DNA of 64,000 nucleotides, taken from NCBI GenBank assembly GCA_965249955.1, contig OZ252261.1, positions 372,001-436,000 on the forward strand, written 5' to 3'. The stretch comes from SB11 sp965249955 (GTDB lineage Bacteria; Bacteroidota; Bacteroidia; UBA8524). The notes beneath the pieces were generated by a model. The model did no database searches, was not told the origin of the DNA, and worked only from the letters and a program-made list of their open reading frames with translations. Positions 17,733 through 26,918 of this stretch are shown here, piece after piece. Each line of letters opens with the position of its first letter. Within the stretch, counting starts at the first letter, position 1. The translations under genes and the position numbers were made by a program.

Positions 17733-17749
17733 ATGGCTGAAACTATACC

Positions 17750-18826
17750 TTATTCAGCTTCGATAATGTATACAAAATCTTGTATTGCTTTTACTTGTTG
17801 TGGCAAGGTTTTACCCACCAAACCATTGTTTGAATTACTGATTGATTTTACCCCTGCCCTATCAATGGCTTGCATTAGGTATTTTACTTTTATTGCATAC
17901 GTAGCGTTTTCAGCACCACGCAGTTTTGCGTTTACAATACCAATAATATTACCGTCTTTATCAAACAATGGTGCGCCACTATTGCCCGGCTGAACAGGAG
18001 CCGATATTTGATAGCTGGCGGTATCTCCCTTAAAACCATTTTGCGAACTTACTAAACCATCGGTAAGTTTTATATCCTCGCCCATTGCAGTGGTAAGTGG
18101 GTAGCCTAATACATAAATACTTTCGCCTACATCGCAAGTGGTATTTCTTGTCTTGTAAGCAGGATTTTCAATTATTATTTTGTCTTCTAATTGTAGCAAC
18201 GCCAAATCGTTGATTGTATCTGTATAAACTACTTTGGCTGATAGTGATGAATTTTTATTACCATTTACCCCACGCACAGTAACTTTTTTGGTGTTTTCTA
18301 TAACATGGTAGTTAGTTACAATATATCCTTCTTTCGACAGTAAAAATCCGCTTCCGCTGCGTTTCCCCTTATTTTCTTTATCATCAAAACTTTCAGGGTT
18401 ATAAGGATAAGTAATGCGCTCGGTAGAATATAAAGTCAGATAGTTATCTCTTTCTTTTTTTTCTTGTTCAATTTCTGCAATAGCCTCTTCTTTATTGACA
18501 ACTTGAAAATTACTAATGATACCTGCAGAGAGTGTAAGCACTTTTACATATAGGGTATCATGTAATAACAACTGTGTGTTAAAATTCCTTATATCGCCTC
18601 TACTTGAAATACTTAATAATGCTTGTCCAGAAGAATAAACTTTATGATATAATACCCCCTTATAAAGAGTAACAGCATTAATATTGTTAATAGAGAATGT
18701 TACATTAGAAGTATATTTTCCTTTAGTATAAAAGACAACAACCCCAAATTCTCTATCATTTTTTTGGGCAAAAAGAACATTTGCAAACAGCACCAAAGAA
18801 ACTACTAAAAAGAAAAGCCTTTTCAT
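17750..18826 (-). CDS. Secreted trypsin-like serine protease (S1C/DegP-like domain)
   Basis: 358 residues from the ATG at 18826 (signal MKRLFFLVVSLVLFANVLFAQ). The N-terminal 150 residues form a beta-rich region plus a short coiled segment rich in Glu/Lys. The trypsin-like domain has the triad in NYHVIEN (His), NDLALLQ (Asp) and QPGNSGAPL (Ser). No PDZ domain is visible, unlike DegP. Expected to be periplasmic or surface exposed, in quality control or stress response. Monocistronic. Confidence 0.9.
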   Translation of the reverse strand: MKRLFFLVVSLVLFANVLFAQKNDREFGVVVFYTKGKYTSNVTFSINNINAVTLYKGVLYHKVYSSGQALLSISSRGDIRNFNTQLLLHDTLYVKVLTLSAGIISNFQVVNKEEAIAEIEQEKKERDNYLTLYSTERITYPYNPESFDDKENKGKRSGSGFLLSKEGYIVTNYHVIENTKKVTVRGVNGNKNSSLSAKVVYTDTINDLALLQLEDKIIIENPAYKTRNTTCDVGESIYVLGYPLTTAMGEDIKLTDGLVSSQNGFKGDTASYQISAPVQPGNSGAPLFDKDGNIIGIVNAKLRGAENATYAIKVKYLMQAIDRAGVKSISNSNNGLVGKTLPQQVKAIQDFVYIIEAE

Positions 18827-18885
18827 AACTATTGTTTGCCGCAATATTATGAAAAGGCTTTTACATGAGGTATTATTTTTCGATA

Positions 18886-18930
18886 CGATATCTATTTGTC
18901 AAACTTTAAAAGTTTGACAAATAGATATCG
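18886..18930. repeat. Long perfect inverted repeat without T-run
   Basis: Arms 18886-18906 and 18910-18930 are exact reverse complements (21 bp) around a 3-base centre. It sits 1 base past the menB stop and about 60 bases before the start of the protease gene. Neither strand has the T-run of a terminator. It may be a transcript-stabilising hairpin, a protein site or a relic of a mobile element. Confidence 0.75.
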
Positions 18931-18931
18931 A

Positions 18932-19759
18932 TTAAGGAAACTTAGGGTATTTGCTAAAATCGGGTTTACGTTTTTCTACAAAGGCATTTTTACCTTCTTT
19001 GCCTTCTTCACTTAGGTAGTATAGTAGGGTGGCGTTTCCTGCCAGTTCTTGTATACCTGCTTGGCCATCCAACTCAGCATTGAAGGCGCTTTTTAGCATA
19101 CGCAGTGCTATGGGTGATTTTTCTAATATTTTATTACACCACTCTACAGTAGTTTGTTCCAGCATTTCTAAAGGCACTACTTTGTTTACCAAGCCCATGT
19201 TTAATGCTTCGGTAGCATCGTATTGGTCGCACAAAAACCATATTTCGCGGGCTTTTTTCTGCCCCACAATGCGTGCAAGGTACGAAGCACCAAAACCACC
19301 ATCAAAGCTACCCACTTTAGGGCCTGTTTGACCAAAGCGAGCGTTTTCGGCGGCTATACTAAGGTCGCACACCACGTGCAATACGTGTCCGCCACCAATA
19401 GCCCAACCGGCAACGGCTGCAATAACGGGTTTAGAACTACGACGGATAAGCATTTGCAAATCCAATACATTTAGGCGGGGCACCCCATCATCGCCCACAT
19501 ATCCACCTTCACCGCGTACTTTTTGGTCGCCGCCACTGCAAAAGGCTTTTCCGCCTTCACCCGTCAACACAATCACACCAATATCTTCGCGTTCGCGGCA
19601 AATATTCATGGCATCAATCATTTCTTTCACTGTTAGTGGTGTAAAGGCATTGTGCACCTCTGGGCGATTAATGCTTATACGCGCAATACCATTGTGCTGA
19701 TGAAAAAGAATTTCCTCGTACTCTTTTATGGTTTCCCAATTATATTTTTTCCAGTCCAT
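18932..19759 (-). CDS. menB: 1,4-dihydroxy-2-naphthoyl-CoA synthase
   Basis: 275 residues, the usual MenB length. Crotonase-fold segments: INRPEVHNAFTP, GKAFCSGGDQKVRGEGGYVG, GWAIGGGHVLHVVCDLSIA and QTGPKVGSFDGGFGA, which are diagnostic of MenB rather than generic enoyl-CoA hydratases. It closes the naphthoate ring from o-succinylbenzoyl-CoA in menaquinone synthesis. The start overlaps the end of menD by 20 bases, so the genes are co-transcribed. Confidence 0.97.
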   Translation of the reverse strand: MDWKKYNWETIKEYEEILFHQHNGIARISINRPEVHNAFTPLTVKEMIDAMNICREREDIGVIVLTGEGGKAFCSGGDQKVRGEGGYVGDDGVPRLNVLDLQMLIRRSSKPVIAAVAGWAIGGGHVLHVVCDLSIAAENARFGQTGPKVGSFDGGFGASYLARIVGQKKAREIWFLCDQYDATEALNMGLVNKVVPLEMLEQTTVEWCNKILEKSPIALRMLKSAFNAELDGQAGIQELAGNATLLYYLSEEGKEGKNAFVEKRKPDFSKYPKFP

Positions 19760-21407
19760 GTATTAAATTTTTATACTCTTTAAAAATTTTTGTGTTCGTT
19801 TCTCCATCTGTAAAAACCTCCAATACTTTGGGTTTGTTTGCCGGTTGGTAAAAATTTTTCAATTCTGCCTCCAATTGCTCAAAGCTTTCAGCTTTATAAT
19901 ATTCAACGCCCATATCCTCGCAAAGCAAGCGGGCATTGCGAGTATGTTGAGTTTCTAAAAACTCGCCCAACTCGGGCATTTGCCCGGGGCCATCTATCAA
20001 CCTAAAAATACCACCGCCACTATTATTCAGCACAATTATTCTCAAATTGGCGGGCGCAAATTTATTCCAAAGGGCGTTACTATCATAAAAAAAAGCAACA
20101 TCGCCCGTAATAAGGGTTACTATTTCTTGTGGTATTGCAACGGCAGCACCTACTGCTGTTGATGTACAACCATCAATGCCCGATACTCCCCTATTGCTGT
20201 GAACTGCTGCAAGTTCTTTCTTCACTCCCAAAAGATTTGCCCAACGTACAGACATACTGTTAGCCAATTGCAATTGGCTTTGCTGTGGCAAATGGAATAA
20301 TATATTTTTCAATGCGCTAAACTCGCAAAACTGAGCTTGAGCAAAATAGTTTGTATTAAGGCTTTCAATACGTTTGTCCCAATTATTCCACAGTTGCCAA
20401 TAGTCAGTTCCTTTTTCACCCCAATTAAGTGAAGCAAGAACTTGAGCTATATTGCCTTTTACTAATTGAGGTTGAGTTTGAAAAGGGTCGGCAATTTCAC
20501 CTGTTGGCGATATATGGAAATGGTATTTAGGCTTATTTTTCCGCAGAAATAACTTCAAGTTTTTCGATACAGTGCTAGTGCCGGTTGTTATTAAAACATC
20601 AGGTTTTAACTCATCAACAATAGCATCTTCTTTTTTCGATAGTAAAAAATCCCAATACTGCACATTGCCTGCACTGTGGCGGTTACTTACCACATCGCTA
20701 AGTATTACAGCTTTGTTATTAATGGTTTTAAATGTTGTATTTAGCACATCATCACGCTTACCTGCACCGTTAAAAACCAATATTTTTTTTGCTGATGAAA
20801 ACGCTGTAACCAAAGCCTCAACACCTTCAACTAAAGGCTGGCTTTGGATAGATTTAAAATCTATAACAGGATACTCAAAGTTATCATTTATGGCGGCATA
20901 TAAAGGCTCACGCAAAGGCACATTTATATGTACAGGGCCTTGCAAGTCATTTATACTATCATCAAAGGCTTTTAGTGTGGTTTGGCTAAAAATATCAAGC
21001 GTATCATAACTATCAGGCAAGGTATAACTTGCTTTAATGTGCCTACCAAACACACCGTTTTGATGCATGGTTTGTCCGTCCCATTGATCTATCAATTCAG
21101 GCGGGCGGTCGGCGGTAATTACCAATAAGGGGATGCGCTGGTAAAACGCTTCAACAATGGCAGGGTAAAAATTTACTACTGCACTGCCCGATGTACATAC
21201 CAAAGCAATGGGAAATTGCTGTTGTTGTGCTATACCCAATGCAATAAATGCTGCGCTACGTTCATCCACCACGCTATGACATTCGATTTCAGAATGACGT
21301 ACAAAGGCCATTGTAAGCGGAGCATTGCGACTACCGGGGCAAATTATGGCTTGCTTTATTCCTGCTGCGGCGCAAGCAGCAGCTATATGGTTAATGGCGG
21401 TTTGCAC
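19740..21407 (-). CDS. menD: 2-succinyl-5-enolpyruvyl-6-hydroxy-3-cyclohexene-1-carboxylate synthase
   Basis: 555 residues, thiamine-diphosphate enzyme. IICPGSRNAPL near residue 20, and the cofactor motif GDVAFFYDSNALWNKF to VLNNSGGGIF near residues 440-465, match MenD. It starts with GTG at 21405-21407; an in-frame stop lies eight codons upstream. It commits isochorismate to menaquinone. The promoter at 21427-21458 drives menD-menB; no other men genes are in the window. Confidence 0.95.
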   Translation of the reverse strand: MQTAINHIAAACAAAGIKQAIICPGSRNAPLTMAFVRHSEIECHSVVDERSAAFIALGIAQQQQFPIALVCTSGSAVVNFYPAIVEAFYQRIPLLVITADRPPELIDQWDGQTMHQNGVFGRHIKASYTLPDSYDTLDIFSQTTLKAFDDSINDLQGPVHINVPLREPLYAAINDNFEYPVIDFKSIQSQPLVEGVEALVTAFSSAKKILVFNGAGKRDDVLNTTFKTINNKAVILSDVVSNRHSAGNVQYWDFLLSKKEDAIVDELKPDVLITTGTSTVSKNLKLFLRKNKPKYHFHISPTGEIADPFQTQPQLVKGNIAQVLASLNWGEKGTDYWQLWNNWDKRIESLNTNYFAQAQFCEFSALKNILFHLPQQSQLQLANSMSVRWANLLGVKKELAAVHSNRGVSGIDGCTSTAVGAAVAIPQEIVTLITGDVAFFYDSNALWNKFAPANLRIIVLNNSGGGIFRLIDGPGQMPELGEFLETQHTRNARLLCEDMGVEYYKAESFEQLEAELKNFYQPANKPKVLEVFTDGETNTKIFKEYKNLIHGLEKI

Positions 21408-21426
21408 TATTGGTGTATAAACCCGT

Positions 21427-21458
21427 CAAACCTAAATCTTGTTTAGCTAATAATCAAA
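21427..21458 (-). promoter_or_regulatory. menDB promoter
   Basis: Minus strand TTTG (21455-21458) and TAGGTTTG (21427-21434) with 20 bases between them, and 19 bases to the GTG start. Confidence 0.55.
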
Positions 21459-21578
21459 AAAGTTTAAAAGAAAATAGATGGAGGTATTGTGTTACAAGGC
21501 ATTAGACGCAAAAGCAAAAAATTTAAAAAAGGACTTTGGGGGATAAGACAACGTTTGCTGTATAGTAAAGTACAAACT

Positions 21579-22427
21579 ATGAAAACAGCAGCATTTATAA
21601 AACGTAGCACAATTGGCTTTGTATTAGCATTTTGTGCATTTGCTATCCCTTCATCGGCGCAGCACTATATTGGTTTATATGCCAACGGTGCTGCCCCCAT
21701 GAACCAACTAAACGATAGCGGCTACCGCAATGGGGCAGGCTTTTCTGTTGAGTATTTAAGCCCTTCGCTTTTTAGCCAAACCCCAAGTGCTTTTGAGTTT
21801 CGCTTGGGTGCAGGTATCGAGTTTTTGCACCACGGTAATAGCAAAAAGGTTAAAGATTTGGTGTTTAACACGCCTAATAACGACAAGGGTAGTGTGAAAC
21901 TGCAAAACCTAATGTTTGGCTTTTATGTAGCCCCTAAGTTTATTTTTAATACTGGTAATTTTAGCCCCTATTTTGATGTAATGGCCAACTTTAGGGTATT
22001 TAATACTTACCAAATAAACCGCTTTAACAAAGAGGTGCAGGGGTATGAACGTGAAAGTTCGTCACCTATAATTCAAAACGGGGTAGCTCATTATGGTGGT
22101 TCAGTAGGTTTACTATACCGCCTACACAGTACTATTTGTTTTGACGCAAGAGTTAGCTACACCACAGGTACTGCCATAAAGTTTGCCGATTTAGGCAGTA
22201 TAACTAAAGACCCTGCTTTTGAAAGTAATGTTAGCTACCGCACAGTAAAATCGCCCGTATCAGATGTATTGGTGTTTCGTTTAGGGATATTGTTTACCAT
22301 TACCCCAAACAGCCAACAAACCTATGATAATGATAGCCGCCCTTTAAACCTTACGCCTAATACGCCCAACCGAAGGCCTGCTGAGGTAAAACCTATGCCC
22401 AAACCCACACCTCCTGTTAATCACTAA
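21579..22427 (+). CDS. Outer-membrane beta-barrel with Pro/Lys tail (paralogue 1)
   Basis: 282 residues from the ATG at 21579 (signal ending PSSAQ); the longer frame is rejected because its first 30 residues are highly basic. Alternating aromatic strands (FRLGAGIEFLH, FYVAPKFIFN, VLVFRLGILFTI) indicate a barrel of about eight strands. The C-terminal 30 residues are Pro-rich and end PAEVKPMPKPTPP. It shares segments such as FNTPNND, SPYFDV, NRFNKEV-GYERE with the gene at 24582. The two flank a T9SS protein. Function unknown. Confidence 0.75.
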   Translation: MKTAAFIKRSTIGFVLAFCAFAIPSSAQHYIGLYANGAAPMNQLNDSGYRNGAGFSVEYLSPSLFSQTPSAFEFRLGAGIEFLHHGNSKKVKDLVFNTPNNDKGSVKLQNLMFGFYVAPKFIFNTGNFSPYFDVMANFRVFNTYQINRFNKEVQGYERESSSPIIQNGVAHYGGSVGLLYRLHSTICFDARVSYTTGTAIKFADLGSITKDPAFESNVSYRTVKSPVSDVLVFRLGILFTITPNSQQTYDNDSRPLNLTPNTPNRRPAEVKPMPKPTPPVNH

Positions 22428-22452
22428 AAATAAATTCTGATAGATATTTCTT

Positions 22453-22478
22453 AGGCAGGGCATACCCTGCCTTTTTTT
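22453..22478 (+). terminator. Intrinsic terminator after barrel paralogue 1
   Basis: 8-bp stem AGGCAGGG/CCCTGCCT (22453-22460, 22465-22472) and a run of seven T. Confidence 0.9.
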
Positions 22479-22689
22479 GCTCTTGTCAGTTTTATCATTA
22501 AACAGGTAAAAGTATCAGCAAATTACACTTTGGTCTAAAAACAATAACACTAACCAATCATTTTCAACCACTTACAAATAAAACCAAGCACTCATAAAAT
22601 ATAACACATTGCTTTACTGTATTTTTTATTGATATTGCTTTTGCATTGTTCTCTAAATTTTTCTACTAATAACTATCAATAAAAAAATC

Positions 22690-24438
22690 ATGAAAAAACT
22701 ATCTATTCTAGCTATCCTTTTTCTTTGCGTTTCATCTATACAAGCGCAGTATTTTGAACACCTTTATGGCAGACCAATGGACGAGGCATTGGGCGACGGT
22801 AAAAACACCACTAATACTATTGGGCACATACTGGTGGGAAATGGCAATGGATTTAACCTGCCGATGGCTCAGATTTCGGTAACACATACTGATATTAATG
22901 GCACGCCTATCTTTAATCACGAGTACGAAATTTACAACCCTGCGGGTGATGCTGTTGGGGCAAACACACCAAAGGTATTTGAGTTTACCAATGGCAGTGG
23001 CGATTTTGGTGTGGTAGGTATGCTTAGCGATCCTCCACTTACTACTGCTCCGCCAACAACGGGTGTATTTTATTTTACTGTTGATGCAACCGGCGTACCC
23101 CTTAATGTTTACGAGTATAGGGTAAACCCTACCGGCAGTGTATTTGAAATATACGATGTAGCTGCTGTTGCCCTTTCTGCTTCAGGAAATGAGGCTTATA
23201 TAACAGGTACAGCACAAGTATCTATTACCGAAGCATATACATTTATAATAAAAATTGATGTTAACTCAGGAGCTTTGCTTTGGAGCTGGGTGTATGATGT
23301 GAGTAATAGCGCCAACCCTAATAGAGATATGGCCGCTGATATTATTGAAAGCCCCTATAGTTCTGATGTAGTTGTAGTAGGCCATACCTACGAAACCGGC
23401 CTTAGCGAAGATGCTTACCTATTTACTGTTGATGCTGCAAGTGGTGCTGTAACAGGCACTGTGCAATTGTATGGCGGCAGTTCGTCTTGGGATTATTTCA
23501 GTTCAATAAACATAGCCAATCAAGTAGGCGGTTTTATTATTGGAGGCTACACAGCACCTTCATCAGCTTCGCCTTACGATTCATGGATGATGTTAGTAGA
23601 CGCAGCGGGTACTCCTATTTGGAACAATACTTATGATTATAGCCAAATGCCCGGCACCGATGACCGTTGCTTCGATGTTATTGAACGTTTAAATACATCC
23701 GGCCTGTACGAATACTATGGCGCAGGTACTGCCTTTCAGGGTATTTTTGGAAGCTCGGATGCTTTAATAATAAAGGTTGATGACAGTGGTAACGGTGTTG
23801 GCGAATACACTTATGGTGATGCTAATTTCCAAAATTGCTATAAAATAGACCAAATGAACGGTACTGCTGCTGATGGACTTAGTATTTTTGGTGCCGGCGA
23901 TTTTTCTTTAGCACCAATAAGCCCTTCAGACTTATTTTTGATTAAAACCTATTTTAACGGTGAAACCCCTTGCCATTTTTCGGCAAGTACGCCAAATCCG
24001 GTTGGAGTTGCTGCAACTGTTAATCCATCTCCAACTGCTGTTCAGCTTACCGATTTCTTCACTAACCCTATCACCATTAATTATGACAGAATGCTTGATA
24101 AACAACAATGTTTCCGCCGCAGACTTCTGTCAGGAAGCAATGCAAGCATAGCCCCCAACGAGCCTAAAGGCGATAAACAAGCTATTATTAGTCCAAACCC
24201 TATGCAACAAGGTGCTACACAAGCTATTGTTGAGTTAAATACTGAAACAGCCACTACCGTATCAATAAACATATACGATATGCTAGGCCGAAACTACTAT
24301 AGCGGTGAGCACACACTAGTAAAAGGTAGCAACCAATTGCCTATTGATGTTAGCAATACCAATATGGCTGCAGGTATGTATACTGTAAAAATTACAAGTG
24401 CTACTATTTCTAAAAACATATTGCTAATGGTGAAGTAA
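22690..24438 (+). CDS. T9SS-secreted protein with C-terminal sorting domain
   Basis: 582 residues. Signal peptide MKKLSILAILFLCVSSIQA. The body is made of repeated beta-rich segments (AYLFTVDAASGAV, AFTFIIKIDVNSGALLW-type) suggesting a beta-propeller-like or repeated fold. The last 80 residues contain ISPNPMQQG, IYDMLGRNYYSG, LPIDVSNTNMAAGMYTV, a T9SS type A sorting domain, removed and replaced with a surface anchor after export. Substrate unknown. A palindromic terminator follows. Confidence 0.85.
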   Translation: MKKLSILAILFLCVSSIQAQYFEHLYGRPMDEALGDGKNTTNTIGHILVGNGNGFNLPMAQISVTHTDINGTPIFNHEYEIYNPAGDAVGANTPKVFEFTNGSGDFGVVGMLSDPPLTTAPPTTGVFYFTVDATGVPLNVYEYRVNPTGSVFEIYDVAAVALSASGNEAYITGTAQVSITEAYTFIIKIDVNSGALLWSWVYDVSNSANPNRDMAADIIESPYSSDVVVVGHTYETGLSEDAYLFTVDAASGAVTGTVQLYGGSSSWDYFSSINIANQVGGFIIGGYTAPSSASPYDSWMMLVDAAGTPIWNNTYDYSQMPGTDDRCFDVIERLNTSGLYEYYGAGTAFQGIFGSSDALIIKVDDSGNGVGEYTYGDANFQNCYKIDQMNGTAADGLSIFGAGDFSLAPISPSDLFLIKTYFNGETPCHFSASTPNPVGVAATVNPSPTAVQLTDFFTNPITINYDRMLDKQQCFRRRLLSGSNASIAPNEPKGDKQAIISPNPMQQGATQAIVELNTETATTVSINIYDMLGRNYYSGEHTLVKGSNQLPIDVSNTNMAAGMYTVKITSATISKNILLMVK

Positions 24439-24459
24439 ATATGCTTCGCTTATACAACA

Positions 24460-24498
24460 CCACAAAAGCAGCCCAATTGGGCTGCTTTTGTGGTTTTA
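24460..24498 (+). terminator. Long palindromic terminator after the T9SS gene
   Basis: Perfect 17-bp arms (24460-24476, 24477-24493) with an AATT centre, followed by TTTTA. Confidence 0.8.
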
Positions 24499-24581
24499 TA
24501 CACACTACTTAATACCTTATAAAAACCATAATATCAGTGCGTGGCATTATGTTTGAAATACATTTTTCAAATACCACGCCT

Positions 24582-25454
24582 ATGAAAAGTTTATTTACTG
24601 TTTTATTTATTCTTTTGTTAAGTACCACAGGCTTAAAAGCTCAATCTTATCTAAACGTTTACCTTAATGGTTCATGCCCTATGGATGAGTTTAAAGATTC
24701 AGGCTATAAAGGTGGTGTGGGTTTTTCTATCGAGTATCTTAGTCCTTCACTAATAAAAACTAAAAACGATTGGTTTCAAATAAGATTGGGGTTTGGGCTT
24801 GAGTATTTTTATCAGGGAGGCAGCAAAAAAGTTACCGATTTGGTTTTTAACACTCCCAATAACGATTTGGGAAGTGTGCACGTAAACAACCAAATGAGTG
24901 CGGTTTACTTTGCCCCAAAATTTATATTTAATACAGGCCGCATTAGCCCATACTTTGATGTATTTGGGGCTTCACGTTCATTCACTACCCACCAGGTTAA
25001 CCGATTTAATAAAGAAGTTGACGGATATGAAAGAGAAACTACAAAACGTCTGTTACGAAATGGTCGTGCACATTACGGAGCATCATTGGGTTTAATATAC
25101 AACCTAGGCAGTAGGTTTGCTTTTGATGCTAGGGTTAGCTATTCTACAGGAAACGGTATTAAGTTTATTGGTTTAAACTCGGTAAAGCGAGATGATAATT
25201 ACGAAAGTAACGTGGCTTATAATGTGGTGAAAACACCCGTATCAAACGTACTTGTTTTTAGAATTGGCGTGATGTTTCGCCTAAAACGCTGCGAAAACTG
25301 CCCACGAAGTTCAAGCAATGGAAGCTCAACCCGTCCAAATAGTAACCGCAATACGGTTACCCCCACACCCAAAGCAGCTACACCGCCAAAAAAACCTGCT
25401 GAGGTGAAACCCGTACCTAAACCAGTACCTCCGCCAAAACCTGTAGAAAATTAA
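24582..25454 (+). CDS. Outer-membrane beta-barrel with Pro/Lys tail (paralogue 2)
   Basis: 290 residues from the ATG at 24582 (signal MKSLFTVLFILLLSTTGLKAQ). It is a clear paralogue of the gene at 21579, with the same strand motifs and the same type of tail (PAEVKPVPKPVPP) but longer, with an extra CENCP pair of Cys and a Ser/Asn-rich spacer. The Pro-rich tail could reach the periplasm and bind peptidoglycan or another partner; that is inference. The stop overlaps the convergent VOC gene by 4 bases. Confidence 0.75.
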   Translation: MKSLFTVLFILLLSTTGLKAQSYLNVYLNGSCPMDEFKDSGYKGGVGFSIEYLSPSLIKTKNDWFQIRLGFGLEYFYQGGSKKVTDLVFNTPNNDLGSVHVNNQMSAVYFAPKFIFNTGRISPYFDVFGASRSFTTHQVNRFNKEVDGYERETTKRLLRNGRAHYGASLGLIYNLGSRFAFDARVSYSTGNGIKFIGLNSVKRDDNYESNVAYNVVKTPVSNVLVFRIGVMFRLKRCENCPRSSSNGSSTRPNSNRNTVTPTPKAATPPKKPAEVKPVPKPVPPPKPVEN

Positions 25455-25837
25455 TTTCCTTTTTTAGCAAAGGCAATAACATGCCCGTCAAGGTCGGCAC
25501 AATAACCTACTTCATCGCCCCAGTCGCGTCTCCTATTAGGACTTATAAGAACCGCGCCTGCGTTAAAAGCACGCTCCAGATAATCTTGAGGACTATCTAC
25601 ATATATGTATAATTCGCAACGAGGCGCACCTTTAGCCTCATTTGGGTGTTGTAGTATGGGTTGCAGTATTTTGGCTATATTATCTTGAGGCATTAGCCCA
25701 AGCTTGCAGTTATCGTTTAGCACAAACTCCGTCATCCCCTCTACATCCGTAACAGGTGACTTTTGTAAAATTTCGGCATAAAACTTCTTAGCAACCTCTT
25801 GTTGGGCTACATATAAAATAAACTCTACCATTTCCAT
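25451..25837 (-). CDS. VOC-superfamily (glyoxalase/bleomycin-resistance fold) protein
   Basis: 128 residues. Vicinal oxygen chelate repeats: FILYVAQQEVAKKFYAEIL at the start and CELYIYVDSPQDYLERAF, ending DLDGHVIAF. The metal-binding triad is not fully evident. Members act in methylglyoxal detoxification, extradiol cleavage or antibiotic sequestration; no particular role is supported here. Confidence 0.8.
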   Translation of the reverse strand: MEMVEFILYVAQQEVAKKFYAEILQKSPVTDVEGMTEFVLNDNCKLGLMPQDNIAKILQPILQHPNEAKGAPRCELYIYVDSPQDYLERAFNAGAVLISPNRRRDWGDEVGYCADLDGHVIAFAKKGN

Positions 25838-26032
25838 GTATAACTACCTGACTTAAAGTTCCGAAATTACAAAAACAATTTATCTCAACAACAAAAAAAT
25901 ACACTATATATAAAACTTTTTACTCAAAAATATCAATAAATAGCTTTTGAATTGCCATTAAAAAACCGTGCTCCCTTACAACCTTTACCCCAATATTATG
26001 GTTATTGCAAAGTACAAGCCTATTTATTAATT

Positions 26033-26041
26033 TATATTTGC
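26033..26041 (+). promoter_or_regulatory. -7 promoter element of kdsB
   Basis: TATATTTGC, 19 bases before the ATG at 26061. Confidence 0.55.
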
Positions 26042-26060
26042 ACCTATCAAACATCTCCCT

Positions 26061-26819
26061 ATGAAAATACTTGCTATAATACCCGCACGCTATGCTTCAA
26101 CACGCTTCCCGGGCAAACCTCTTGCTACTATTGGCGGTAAAACTATGGTACAACGGGTTTACGAACAGGTGAACAAAGCCACTGAGATTGATAAAGTATT
26201 GGTAGCTACGGATGATGAACGAATTTTTGAACACGTACAAGGCTTTGGCGGTGAAGTAATAATGACTCACCCGCACCACCAAAATGGTACTGAACGATGC
26301 GCCGAGGTGATAGAGAAAGTATATGACGAGTTTGATGTGGTACTAAACATACAAGGCGACGAGCCTTTTATTTTGCCTGAACAGGTAGATCAACTGGCTT
26401 CGTGCTTTGTGGATGAAGTAACCGATATAGCCACATTGATGAAACAAACCGATAGCAACGAGCAACTGCTTAGCCCCAACACTGCCAAAGTAGTTTTTAA
26501 TGATGCTATGCAAGCCTTGTATTTTAGCAGGCAAGCCATACCACATTTGCGTGGCGTACCCCTTAATGAATGGGCTGACCGTAAAGTACATTACCTGCAC
26601 GTAGGTGTGTATGGATATAGAAAAGAAGTACTGCGCGATATAGTGAAACTTCCGTTATCAACACTAGAAAGTTTAGAAATGCTTGAGCAATTACGTTGGT
26701 TAGAAAACGGTTACACCATATCTATAAGGCAAACCTACCACCAAAGTATATCTGTTGATACGCCTGATGATTTAGCCGATGCAGAAAAATTTTTACAACA
26801 GTTTCCACAGTTTTGTTAA
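26061..26819 (+). CDS. kdsB: 3-deoxy-manno-octulosonate cytidylyltransferase
   Basis: 252 residues. Starts KILAIIPARYASTRFPGKPL, the CMP-Kdo synthetase signature, with NIQGDEPFI and SVDTPDDLADAE further on. It activates Kdo with CTP for the lipid A inner core in the cytoplasm. It lies directly upstream of pyrG, whose product makes the CTP it uses; this proximity may be meaningful but pyrG has its own promoter. Confidence 0.96.
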   Translation: MKILAIIPARYASTRFPGKPLATIGGKTMVQRVYEQVNKATEIDKVLVATDDERIFEHVQGFGGEVIMTHPHHQNGTERCAEVIEKVYDEFDVVLNIQGDEPFILPEQVDQLASCFVDEVTDIATLMKQTDSNEQLLSPNTAKVVFNDAMQALYFSRQAIPHLRGVPLNEWADRKVHYLHVGVYGYRKEVLRDIVKLPLSTLESLEMLEQLRWLENGYTISIRQTYHQSISVDTPDDLADAEKFLQQFPQFC

Positions 26820-26846
26820 CCTTCGGGTAAAATATGGTAACTTTGC
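26812..26846 (+). promoter_or_regulatory. pyrG promoter
   Basis: TTTG (26812-26815), 22 bases, TAACTTTGC (26838-26846). It overlaps the stop codon of kdsB, and precedes the hairpin at 26861-26899. Confidence 0.65.
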
Positions 26847-26860
26847 ATCCCGTCTGATAA

Positions 26861-26899
26861 TTGGTATTTAAAGCTGTTTTTAAATACCAATTTTTATTT
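26861..26899 (+). promoter_or_regulatory. Terminator-like hairpin in the pyrG leader (possible attenuator)
   Basis: 12-bp AT-rich stem (26861-26872 with 26879-26890) and 6-base loop followed by TTTTTATTT, all between the pyrG promoter and the ATG at 26919. It may simply end kdsB transcripts or may attenuate pyrG. Confidence 0.6.
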
Positions 26900-26918
26900 G
26901 CTACCACACAGTTTTGTC

